Source: UBA4246 sp045113695 (lineage in GTDB: Bacteria; Bacillota; Clostridia; Christensenellales; Aristaeellaceae). Taken from it: a stretch of DNA of 28,885 nt. Below, piece by piece: positions 20,667-28,169 of the stretch. The position numbers were made by a program, and so were the translations under genes. The notes beneath the pieces are model-generated. The model was not told where the DNA came from and ran no database searches. It saw only the letters and a list, made by a program, of their open reading frames with translations. Positions within the stretch are counted from its first letter, which is position 1, and each line of letters starts with the position of its first letter. Where the stretch lies: the NCBI GenBank assembly GCA_045113695.1, contig JBGUJG010000125.1, forward strand, positions 1 through 28,885, written 5' to 3'.

Positions 20667-23162
20667 TTATATGGAGAATTCCCCTTTGGTCAGGAGGTTC
20701 AGGATGAAGTTCAGGAATACGACGATCAGCAGGATACCGAAGGCCATCGCGCAGCTCATCGGCTGGCTGGTGAAGGTCCAGTATTCGTACAGCTGGAAGC
20801 CGATGGTCTTGGTCGTGCTGGAATAAAGCAGGGTGGTCATCGACAGCTCGTAGAAGCTGGGGATGAAGATCAGGAACCAGCCGGCGGCGATGGAGGGGAA
20901 GATCAGCGGGCCGGTGATTCTGAACATCGTCCGCGTCCAGGAAGCGCCGGAGATCTGGCTGCACTCTTCCAGGGACACGTGGATCTGGCTCATGGCGGAG
21001 ACCACCGTGCGCATGCCCATCATCAGGTATTTGATCATGTAGGCGATGATCATGATGTAGGCGGTGTTGTAGATGTTGATGCCGAAATTGCCCTTCATCG
21101 TCATGATCAGGCCCAGGGCGATGACCACGCTGGGCGTGCCGGACCCCAGGGTGATCAGGAAGTCCGGGATCTTGCGGCCCCGGATCCGGGTGCGCTGCAG
21201 CAGATAGCTCATCGTGCAGGCGATCACGATGCCGACCGTGGCGGTGACAGAGGCAAAGAGCAGGGAGTTTTTAAGCGAGTTGATGGTCTCGGTCCGGTCA
21301 AACACCGTGCTCCAGTTGGTCCAGGTGAAGTTCTTCGGGTCGAACATGCTCTTGCCGACGTCGATCTTGAACGAGGTGGAAAAGATCGTCGCGAAGGGAA
21401 TGAACACCACGATGACCGCAAACAGGCTGACGACCGCCGTGACTGGCACCCGCCATTTCCGCAGGTCCACGATTGCCGGGCGGACGGACTTGCCGGACAC
21501 CGTGATGTACTGGCGCTTGGCCAGCACCACGTCGGACAGGAAGAGGATGACGACCGCCAGCACCATCAGGAAGACGGCCATCCCGGTGGCGTCGTTGAGC
21601 CCCTGCTGCCCAAGGCCCACGTATTCCACGATGCGGGTCGTGACCGTATGGACGCGGCCGGGGCTGCCGATGATGGAAGGGATGCCGTAGCAGCTGGCCG
21701 CGCTGACAAAGACCAGCAGGGCGCCGGAGATCAGCGAGGGCGTCATCATCGGCAGGGTGACGGTGAACAGGGTCTTGAGCGGGGCGGCGCCGGAAATCCG
21801 GCTGGCCTCCTCCAGGGAGGGGTCCATCTTTTCCATCGCGCGGCTGATGGTGATGAAGGCGTAGGGGTAATAAAAGCTCGTCAGCACCCAGATCATGCCG
21901 GGCAGGGTGTAGACGTTCAGCGGGCCCGGGGCGTCGCTCAAATGGAACAGGGCGCGGATCCACTGGTTGATCGTGCCCACGTTGGGGTTGAGGAGGCGGA
22001 GCCACGCCATCGCGCCGACGTAGGGCGGCACCATGTAGGTCATCACGAACAGGGCGCGGAAAAACTTCTTGCCGTACAGGTTGGTGCGGCCCACCAGCCA
22101 GGCCAGCGGGAAGGCCAGCAGGGTGCCCAGGATCATCGTCGCGAAAGCGGCGATCAGGGTATTGCCCAGGGCGTCCAGGTTGAGCGGGTAGGTGTACAGG
22201 CGCCGGAACGTCTCCAGCGAAAAATCGCTCTCGGGGAAAAACGCCTTGATGACCATGTAGATCAGCGGCATCAGCTGGAACAGCAGCAGGAAATCGACAA
22301 TCAGCAGGATGATGATCCACTTGAAGTCAAACTTCCAGACCCTGTCGCCCAGCATCAGGAAGGTCAGCAGCACGGCGTCCAGGGCCAGCAGGATGCCGAT
22401 CAGGATGGCCGTGCGGCTGTTGGCGACCACCAGCTGCCACAGCCAGGATACCTCGCCCCGGGCGATCATGCGGAAGGCGTCCAGCTGGGCGCCCTTGTCC
22501 CGCACGCTCTTTTTGAGGGCGTTGATCTGCTCGGTGCAGTCTGCGGCCCCGTCGGTCAGGAAGACCAGCTGGGCCAGCATGGCCTGACGGTCCGCCCCGG
22601 TCAGGGAGCCGGCGGCATTCCGGGCCGCCTGCGGCAGTTCCGCCCCGTCTCCGGCCAGCGCGGCCAGCAGCTGCTGCCGGAATGCGGGCAGCTGGTCATC
22701 GGGCACGGCGGCGATCTCCTTTTTCTGCGCGCCGGACACCTTGGGCCCGCCGGTCAGATCCGTGGCGTAGAGCAGCTTCCAGGCCAGGGCGGCGCGGTCC
22801 GCCGGCGGAGCTTCGCTGAGCAGGGCTTCCGCTTTCGCCCCGCCGGCGCTCTGGCTTTCCCAGGCGGCGCTGACGAGGGCTTCCGCAATGCGGTCCGCCT
22901 CCCCGCGCTGCTGCGCGGAAAGGCCGCCCAGCTGGCCGTCCAGCTTCCGCCAGGCCTCCGCCGTATTCTCGCCCAGGGTATGGACCGCGCTGTACGCCGT
23001 CTCCGAGCTGAAGCCGGAGTCGCCGTATTCCTTCATGCCGGTCATGCCCATGGCGATGACGCCCAGGCCCAGCAGGAACACCAGCAGCAGGACCCCTTTG
23101 GTGATCAGCGGCCCGTATCCGGGCTTTTCGATCCCGCCCGGCAGCGTGGCTTTGTTTTTCAT
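20667..23162 (-). CDS. Fused ABC permease with large N-terminal extracytoplasmic domain
   Basis: An 831-residue permease with two tandem transport domains, as in FbpB/SfuB/ThiP-type transporters. Each domain carries an EAA loop: EEASRISGAAPLKTLFTVTLP and EECSQISGASWTRTMFRITGP, broken here at the ISG core. Usual length is about 530-600 residues. The excess is an N-terminal module: one membrane helix (about 24-42), then about 200 residues rich in Ala, Glu and Gln that look helical and extracytoplasmic (about 43-240), then the first helix of the core (about 248-270). The domain could contact the binding protein or the wall; this is inference. The ATG at 23162 is seven bases after AGAGGTG; the GTG at 23168 overlaps that site. 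It pairs with the ATPase downstream and the binding protein upstream. Confidence 0.9.
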   Translation of the reverse strand: MKNKATLPGGIEKPGYGPLITKGVLLLVFLLGLGVIAMGMTGMKEYGDSGFSSETAYSAVHTLGENTAEAWRKLDGQLGGLSAQQRGEADRIAEALVSAAWESQSAGGAKAEALLSEAPPADRAALAWKLLYATDLTGGPKVSGAQKKEIAAVPDDQLPAFRQQLLAALAGDGAELPQAARNAAGSLTGADRQAMLAQLVFLTDGAADCTEQINALKKSVRDKGAQLDAFRMIARGEVSWLWQLVVANSRTAILIGILLALDAVLLTFLMLGDRVWKFDFKWIIILLIVDFLLLFQLMPLIYMVIKAFFPESDFSLETFRRLYTYPLNLDALGNTLIAAFATMILGTLLAFPLAWLVGRTNLYGKKFFRALFVMTYMVPPYVGAMAWLRLLNPNVGTINQWIRALFHLSDAPGPLNVYTLPGMIWVLTSFYYPYAFITISRAMEKMDPSLEEASRISGAAPLKTLFTVTLPMMTPSLISGALLVFVSAASCYGIPSIIGSPGRVHTVTTRIVEYVGLGQQGLNDATGMAVFLMVLAVVILFLSDVVLAKRQYITVSGKSVRPAIVDLRKWRVPVTAVVSLFAVIVVFIPFATIFSTSFKIDVGKSMFDPKNFTWTNWSTVFDRTETINSLKNSLLFASVTATVGIVIACTMSYLLQRTRIRGRKIPDFLITLGSGTPSVVIALGLIMTMKGNFGINIYNTAYIMIIAYMIKYLMMGMRTVVSAMSQIHVSLEECSQISGASWTRTMFRITGPLIFPSIAAGWFLIFIPSFYELSMTTLLYSSTTKTIGFQLYEYWTFTSQPMSCAMAFGILLIVVFLNFILNLLTKGEFSI

Positions 23163-23190
23163 CCGCACGCACCTCTAAAGCAATAACCTG

Positions 23191-23352
23191 AACGGGGGAA
23201 GCCGGGAAGGCTTCCCCCGAGGGCAGTGGTTGGCTGTCGGTCTATCTGGAGTGTGGAGTTAGGAGTGAGGAGTGAGGAGTTGAAATTGGTTTCAAATGAC
23301 TATTAACTCCTCACTCAGCGAACGCAGTGAGCGGTCACTCCTCACTCCTCAC
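23191..23352. repeat. Spacer hairpin and GAGTGAGGAG inverted repeats (binding protein-permease spacer)
   Basis: GGGGGAAGCC-GGGAA-GGCTTCCCCC (23194-23218) is a strong 10-bp hairpin. It is followed by GGAGTGAGGAGTGAGGAG (about 23261-23280) and, inverted, ACTCCTCACTCCTCACT near 23335-23352. The two arms surround a CAGCGAACGCAGTGAGCGG segment. The arms could pair over about 100 bases. The spacer lies between two subunits of one transporter. Confidence 0.8.
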
Positions 23353-23356
23353 TGAA

Positions 23357-24436
23357 TTACTTCGTCGTCACGATCTCCGTCCACGCGGTGTTGTTCGCTT
23401 CGCGGTTATGGAAGGCGGTCTCCCAGTCGACGCCCAGGTCTTTCCTGATCAGCTCTTCCGTATCAATGGATTTGTAGGGGATCTCGGTCATGCCGGCGAA
23501 CACGCTGTGCATGTAGCCCTGGAGGATCAGCTTCTGGGCTTCCTCGCTCAGCAGCCACTTTTCGACCGCTTCGCAGGCTTCGACGTTGACGTTCTTGCTG
23601 TGGTCTTCGGCCACGGTCATCACGGTGGACGGGATCAGGATGACGCCGTCTTCCGGATAGATGCAGGCCAGGTTGGTGATCGGGGCGCCGGCGTCGTCCG
23701 CCTCTTTCAGCACCTTCAGCACGGATTCTTCCAGGATCATGATGGCGGCGCACTCGCCGGTCTGCAGCTTGGTCAGCGCCGTGGAGCCGGACTCGATCAT
23801 CACTTCGTTGGCGGCCAGGCCCTTGAGGAAGTCCTTGCCGTAGTGGTTGTCCTGGATCAGGGAGGCGACGGCGGCGTAGGTGGTGCCGCTGGTCAGCGGG
23901 TTGCCCATGGAGATCAGGCCCTTGAGGTTGGTGTCAAAGGCGAAATCCTTGAAGGTCTTGGGGATGGTGACGCCCTTGGCGGCCCATTCATCGACTTTCT
24001 CAGGGTTATAGGCCAGCACCATGTTGCACACGCGGACGGGATACCAGTAGCCCTCTTCGTCATAGGGGAAGCGGAGCAGCTGGGCCGGGTTGTCGATGGC
24101 GATGGGCTGCAGGTAGCCGGCGTCCTTGAGCTCCAGGGAGAAGGCGGGCTCAGCCACCAGCATCATATCGCAGCCCAGGGTGCCGGTTTCCATCTCGCCG
24201 TAGATCTTGGTAATCAGCGAGGAGGTGCCGCCGTAGAAGAAGAAGCTGCCGTTGTTGCCGGGCACCAGGTTCGGGAATTCCTTTTTCAGGGCTTCGTCCA
24301 TCATGTCGATGACGAACTGATACATGGAGGAATAGATGACCAGTTCGCCCTCCACGTCCTCATTGACGGCGAAGGCGGCCGGCACGGCGGCCAGGACGAG
24401 CATAACGCTCAGCAGCAGAGCCAATACCTTTTTCAT
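23357..24436 (-). CDS. ABC transporter substrate-binding protein, non-lipidated
   Basis: A 359-residue periplasmic-type binding protein of the iron(III)/2-aminoethylphosphonate/polyamine group. The mature part starts after a type I signal peptide (cleavage near AFA at 21-23) and begins EGELVIYSSMYQFVIDMMDEALKKEFPN, typical of the FbpA/AfuA/PotD superfamily. FFYGGTSSLITKI (about 68-80), a GCDMMLVAEPAF stretch and SGTTYAAVASLI (about 188-199) are further landmarks. No YY pair of the kind FbpA uses for iron is seen, so the substrate is open. There is no cysteine lipobox, which Gram-positive binding proteins usually have. The ATG at 24436 is seven bases after AAAGAGG. First gene of the minus-strand ABC operon; divergent from dprA. 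Confidence 0.9.
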   Translation of the reverse strand: MKKVLALLLSVMLVLAAVPAAFAVNEDVEGELVIYSSMYQFVIDMMDEALKKEFPNLVPGNNGSFFFYGGTSSLITKIYGEMETGTLGCDMMLVAEPAFSLELKDAGYLQPIAIDNPAQLLRFPYDEEGYWYPVRVCNMVLAYNPEKVDEWAAKGVTIPKTFKDFAFDTNLKGLISMGNPLTSGTTYAAVASLIQDNHYGKDFLKGLAANEVMIESGSTALTKLQTGECAAIMILEESVLKVLKEADDAGAPITNLACIYPEDGVILIPSTVMTVAEDHSKNVNVEACEAVEKWLLSEEAQKLILQGYMHSVFAGMTEIPYKSIDTEELIRKDLGVDWETAFHNREANNTAWTEIVTTK

Positions 24437-24542
24437 ACAGATACCTCTTTTCTTTATTTTTTCATACCGGACGGTCCGCCGGTACAAAAATCATCATATC
24501 AGGTTGCCGGGCGGCAGGAACATCCGCCAAATTTTCATTTTT

Positions 24543-24571
24543 ATTATAGCACAGGAAGGCCGGCGTGACAA
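24543..24571 (-). promoter_or_regulatory. Sigma-A promoter of the ABC operon
   Basis: On the minus strand TTGTCA (24566-24571) and TATAAT (24543-24548) are 17 bases apart. The leader of about 100 bases contains a small ACCGG/CCGGT hairpin near 24470-24483. I see no Fur-box-like palindrome. Confidence 0.85.
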
Positions 24572-24617
24572 GCGGTCCGGGAAGGAAGAGCGGATATTTT
24601 TGCATGCCCTGCCCCGA

Positions 24618-24646
24618 TTGTCAGTCCGCCGGATCCGTGATACAAT
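24618..24646 (+). promoter_or_regulatory. Promoter of dprA
   Basis: TTGTCA (24618-24623) and TACAAT (24641-24646) are 17 bases apart, with a TG one base before the -10 box (extended -10). It is divergent from the ABC operon promoter, with the -35 boxes under 50 bases apart. Confidence 0.85.
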
Positions 24647-24679
24647 GGAAAAAATCCACAGCCGAAAGGATGAAACATC

Positions 24680-25765
24680 ATGACCTATTCCCGGCGCGCG
24701 CGGGCGCTGATTTTCCTGTCCCAGGCAGAAAGCCTGACGCCCAGGGGGCGGCGGCTGATCGACGAAAAGCTGGGCGGGCCGGAAAACGCGCTGGAGAACT
24801 TTTCCTCTGATCTCCGCCGCCTCACCGGCGACAGGGCATACCGGGAGCTGGCCGCCGCCAGGGACCGCGGCGCCGACGCCCTGATCGGCGATCTGGAAAA
24901 AGCCGGCGTCCGGGCTGTCACGGCGGACGACGCGGAATACCCTGAAAAGCTCCGGACCATCCCGGACGCGCCGGAGCTGCTGTACGTCAGAGGGACGCTG
25001 CCGGACGGCCCTGCCCTGTCCGTCGTCGGCTCCCGGCACAATACCCGCTACGGGCGGGACTGCGCCTTCCGCCTGTCCCGCGATACCGCTGCCTGCGGGG
25101 TATGGATCGTCAGCGGCCTGGCCCGGGGCATCGACACCGCCGCCCACCAGGGCGCCCTGGCGGGAAACGGGAAAACCGCCGCCGTGCTGGGCTGCGGAAT
25201 CGACATCGTGTACCCGCCGGAAAATAAAGAGCTGGCGGAGCAGATCGTCGCCTCCGGCGGGGCCCTGATCAGCGAGTTCCCCCTGGGGACGCCGCCGCTG
25301 CCCTATCACTTTCCCCGCCGCAACCGGATCATCAGCGGCCTGACAGACGCCCTGCTGCTGGTGGAAGCCGCCCTCAGAAGCGGCACGCAGAGCACCGTCA
25401 GCCACGCCCTGGATCAGGGACGGACGGTCTTCGCCCTGCCCGGGAACATCGATTCTCCCGGCAGCGAGCTGCCGCTCAAGCTGCTCAAAGAAGGGGCGGA
25501 GATCTGCACCTGCCCGTCCGATATCCTCTCCCGCCTGCGCGTGCCGGAGCGGCGGCCGGAAATCCCCGTCATGCCGGACGCGGACGCCGCGGCGGCGGAT
25601 CACCCGGTGCTCCGCGCCCTGCACCTGGAGGAAAAAACCTTTGAGGAACTCCTCGAAGAAACCGGGCTGGACGCGGGAACCCTCTCCGGCGAGCTGAGCC
25701 TGCTGGAGCTGGACGGCAAAATCGAAAAGCGCCCCGGGCGGGCGTACGCCCTGGCGCGGGGATGA
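24680..25765 (+). CDS. dprA: DNA-processing protein DprA
   Basis: A 361-residue DprA/Smf protein, full length. It binds incoming single-stranded DNA and loads RecA during transformation. Residues 1-90 form the N-terminal helical (SAM-like) domain. The Rossmann fold runs from about 100 to 285 with SVVGSRHNTRYG (114-125), VSGLARGIDTAAHQGAL (144-160), GCGIDIVYPPEN (171-182) and FPRRNRIISGL (211-221), all diagnostic. A winged-helix-like domain is at about 305-361. The start follows GAAAGGATG. The stop codon overlaps an upstream ATG of the YgjP-like gene, so the two are co-transcribed. Whether the organism is competent cannot be told; no com genes are in the window. Confidence 0.96.
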   Translation: MTYSRRARALIFLSQAESLTPRGRRLIDEKLGGPENALENFSSDLRRLTGDRAYRELAAARDRGADALIGDLEKAGVRAVTADDAEYPEKLRTIPDAPELLYVRGTLPDGPALSVVGSRHNTRYGRDCAFRLSRDTAACGVWIVSGLARGIDTAAHQGALAGNGKTAAVLGCGIDIVYPPENKELAEQIVASGGALISEFPLGTPPLPYHFPRRNRIISGLTDALLLVEAALRSGTQSTVSHALDQGRTVFALPGNIDSPGSELPLKLLKEGAEICTCPSDILSRLRVPERRPEIPVMPDADAAAADHPVLRALHLEEKTFEELLEETGLDAGTLSGELSLLELDGKIEKRPGRAYALARG

Positions 25766-25791
25766 AAGGCGGTATCTTTGGAGGTGAACCC

Positions 25792-26346
25792 ATGAACATG
25801 CCCGTCCAGGTGATCCGCAGCAGCCGCAGAACCATCGCCCTGCAGGTCAGACCGTCCGGAGAAGTCATCGTCAGGGCCCCGCTGCGGATGCCGGAGGCCG
25901 AGATCCGCCGGTTCCTGGAAAGCAGAATGGGCTGGGTCGAAAAGCAGCTGAAGCGCCTGCGGGAGGAAGCTGCGCCGGCCCTTCCCCCCTACACCCCGGA
26001 GGACATCCGCCGCCTGGCGGACGAGGCGGCCCGGGTGATCCTGGAAAGGGTGCGGTACTTTGCCCCGATCGTCGGGGTGACGTACGGACGGATCACGATC
26101 CGGAATCAGAAAAGCAGATGGGGCTCCTGCTCCGCCCAGGGGAACCTGAACTTCAACTGCCTGCTGATGGACGCCCCGCCGGAGGTCCTCGACTACGTGG
26201 TGGTACACGAGCTGTGCCACCGCCTGAACATGGACCATTCCCCGGCCTTCTGGGCTGATGCGGCCCGCGTCCTGCCGGATTACGAAAAGCGCAGGCAGTG
26301 GCTCAGGGAAAACGGGCCCGCCCTGATCCGGAGGATGACCGGCTGA
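25792..26346 (+). CDS. YgjP/SprT-like zinc metallopeptidase domain protein
   Basis: A 184-residue protein of the YgjP-like (DUF45) metallopeptidase family. The zinc site is HELCH at 139-143 with a third ligand probably H149 (HELCHRLNMDHSPAFW). The upstream RNQKSRWGSCS segment (104-114) is the usual family landmark. Family members are cytoplasmic and have unclear substrates; some are linked to protein-DNA crosslink repair relatives (SprT/Wss1), which fits the neighbour DprA loosely. I chose the ATG at 25792 because GGAGGTG lies five bases upstream; the ATG at 25762 overlaps the dprA stop and has no such site. Distal gene of the dprA unit. Confidence 0.92.
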   Translation: MNMPVQVIRSSRRTIALQVRPSGEVIVRAPLRMPEAEIRRFLESRMGWVEKQLKRLREEAAPALPPYTPEDIRRLADEAARVILERVRYFAPIVGVTYGRITIRNQKSRWGSCSAQGNLNFNCLLMDAPPEVLDYVVVHELCHRLNMDHSPAFWADAARVLPDYEKRRQWLRENGPALIRRMTG

Positions 26347-26488
26347 TCCTGACGGCCGGGCCTGGATGGCGGGACGGCCTGAGGCGCGAAGGATGCGTGA
26401 TCAGGAATAACTGACCCCGCCCTTTTCTGTCCCCGCGCCGGAGACGCCCTCATTTCCCCTGCCCGTGCCCCGGGATTCTTCGCGATGC

Positions 26489-26516
26489 GGACCGCCCTGC
26501 AATGGCGGTCCTTTTT
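26489..26516 (+). terminator. Rho-independent terminator after the dprA unit
   Basis: GGACCGCC (26489-26496) pairs with GGCGGTCC (26504-26511), followed by TTTTT (26512-26516). It lies about 140 bases after the last stop codon. Confidence 0.9.
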
Positions 26517-26907
26517 CATCGCTCAGAATGACAAAACTGATTGAATGAGCAAAGCGGATTGCTTCTGTCTGCTCCGGCCTGAAGGGCCGCCTCCGCGCAT
26601 GTCCCCTCCGCCTTTCTTGGCCGATGAATCCAGCCCATCCTTTTGTGATTCCGCGGCGGACAGCATTCGGCCCTTTCCATCCGTCCGTCTCCGGCTTGTC
26701 AGCCCTGACCAAATCCTTCCCGTGTCCGCCGCACCCCCGGGATGTCATCCTGAGCGCCGATCAGTTCCGGCTCCCATTGAGCCGGAACCGGCGTGAAGGA
26801 TCCCGAAGGCCAGGCCGGGACGACGGGACGGCCGCGGGCGCGGAGGGTGCGTGCCAGGGAGTGGCTGATCCCTCCCCTTTCCGACCGCCGCGCCGGATAT
26901 TTTGCTC

Positions 26908-26936
26908 TTGTCCTGCGGGCGGTCATCTGATAAAAT
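26908..26936 (+). promoter_or_regulatory. Promoter of the phytase-like gene
   Basis: TTGTCC (26908-26913) and TAAAAT (26931-26936) are 17 bases apart, about 110 bases before the start codon. Confidence 0.8.
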
Positions 26937-27048
26937 GTTTTTCAGCAGATGAATGTACAGGCATCCGGCGGCCGCCGGAACAGGCCCGGGAAGCCGGGCG
27001 TCCGCCGGCACGGACCGGACACACGGATGAATCAGGGAGGAATACCGT

Positions 27049-28041
27049 ATGAAAAAGCATCGTTTCACGTTCCGGCCGGCGAAAGTCCTGCCGGTGTTCC
27101 TTGCGCTCCTGCTGCTTGGTTCCCTGGCGGCGGCGGAATCCGGCTTTGAACCGTTTTTCCGGTTTGACAGCGGCCTGACCGCCTGGCAGGAGCCCCTCAA
27201 AAACGTCCGCTTCCTGACGCAGGGCGCCTATACGCTGATGCCGCTGGACCCGGAGAAAGCGGAGCAGTTCGGCCTTGATCCGGATGCGGTGCCGGATACA
27301 AAGGGCATGGATACCCTGAACATTTCCGGCAGCGCGGAGTTTTCCGAGGGCCACTTCCAGGAACTTGCACAGCGCCTGCGCGAACTGGCAGACGGGAAGG
27401 AAATCTGGATCGTGGACTGCCGGATCGAGGGGCACGCCCTGCTCAACGGCATTTCCGTCTCCTGGTACGGCGACAGGAACTGGGCATACAAAGGCATGAC
27501 CCTCGCGGAAGCGGAAGCGGACGAGCGCGAACGCTTCGGCGCCCTTCCCGGTACTTCCGTCACCGTGTACGAGGTGTCGGACAACGTACGGGGCGCGTCC
27601 CGGGAGATTCAGGTCGAAACCGTGATGTCGGAAAGGGAGCTGGTCGAAAGCGAAGGCTTTCATTATCTCCGCCTGCCCTGCCAGGACCACAGCTGGCCCG
27701 ATGAAGAAGCCGTGGATCAGTTCATCGCCTTGATGCATTCCGTGGATCCGGATCAGGTCTGGCTGCATTTCCACTGCCACGCCGGAAAGAGCCGCACCGC
27801 CATCTTCATGGCCATCACGGATATGATGAAGAACCCGGATGTTTCGTTTGAGGACATCATGCTCCGCCACGCCATGACCGGCAGCAACTATCTCCCCTAC
27901 GCGGACCCGGAAAGCGACATCGCCGACGTGTATGCCAAACGGGCAAAACGGATCCGCCAGGTTTACGATTACCTGCACGAACCGGGCGCCGCCGATACGG
28001 TGCCCTGGAGCGAATGGATCGCGGGCAGGGATGCACAATGA
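27049..28041 (+). CDS. Secreted PTP-like phytase homologue
   Basis: A 330-residue exported phosphatase of the PTP-like phytase (PhyA, Selenomonas ruminantium) family, which removes phosphates from inositol polyphosphates. Residues 1-29 are a signal peptide. The general-acid loop is D213 in QDHSWPDEE, and the P-loop is HCHAGKSRT (C243 nucleophile, R249). From memory, the flanks FHC...GRT, MAITDMMKNPDVSFEDI and VPWSEWI parallel PhyA, but PhyA has HCEAGVGRT, so Glu after Cys is His here and VG is KS. Loss of that Glu could change substrate range. GGGAGGA precedes the ATG. Monocistronic, with its own promoter and a terminator at 28119-28158. It could free phosphate outside the cell; activity on phytate is unproven. 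Confidence 0.88.
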   Translation: MKKHRFTFRPAKVLPVFLALLLLGSLAAAESGFEPFFRFDSGLTAWQEPLKNVRFLTQGAYTLMPLDPEKAEQFGLDPDAVPDTKGMDTLNISGSAEFSEGHFQELAQRLRELADGKEIWIVDCRIEGHALLNGISVSWYGDRNWAYKGMTLAEAEADERERFGALPGTSVTVYEVSDNVRGASREIQVETVMSERELVESEGFHYLRLPCQDHSWPDEEAVDQFIALMHSVDPDQVWLHFHCHAGKSRTAIFMAITDMMKNPDVSFEDIMLRHAMTGSNYLPYADPESDIADVYAKRAKRIRQVYDYLHEPGAADTVPWSEWIAGRDAQ

Positions 28042-28118
28042 CCGGTACGCGGCGCATGATTATTTGGCAGAATCCGGAAGATAAAACGGAATGGTTCTGA
28101 TCCCATATCTGTGACTAT

Positions 28119-28158
28119 CAAAGGGGTATTGCAGGCTGGACACTGTAATACCCTTTTT
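28119..28158 (+). terminator. Rho-independent terminator after the phytase-like gene
   Basis: GGGTATTGCAG (28124-28134) pairs with CTGTAATACCC (28143-28153) with one wobble or mismatch, and AAA/TTT extends the stem. TTTTTGG follows. Confidence 0.85.
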
Positions 28159-28169
28159 GGTATATAATT

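Larger units (their letters stand above)
26346..27048. repeat. Gene-free spacer with a duplicated 95-bp block
   Basis: About 700 bases without a supported gene. A block at 26346-26441 recurs, diverged, at 26798-26896, sharing a GGCGGGACGGCC-like core, GCGAAGGATGCGTG / GCGGAGGGTGCGTG and a CCGCGCCGGA end. Between them lie the terminator at 26489-26516 and a GTTCCGGCTC/GAGCCGGAAC hairpin (about 26764-26788). Motifs GCTCAGAATGAC and GTCATCCTGAGCG resemble widely scattered bacterial GTCATTCTGAGCG repeats. Confidence 0.7.

Noticed and set aside
20649..23186. Very long open frame on the plus strand across the permease gene
   Set aside because: It is antisense to a clearly recognised membrane permease, is rich in His, Gln, Asp and Gly as expected from the complement of GC-rich codons, and has no ribosome binding site. 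The same holds for the long plus-strand frames over 15523-17037, 12109-13311 and 19084-20328.
24437..24571. Riboswitch in the leader of the ABC operon
   Set aside because: The leader has only a small hairpin and none of the conserved cores I know for thiamine, cobalamin, molybdate or metal-sensing riboswitches.
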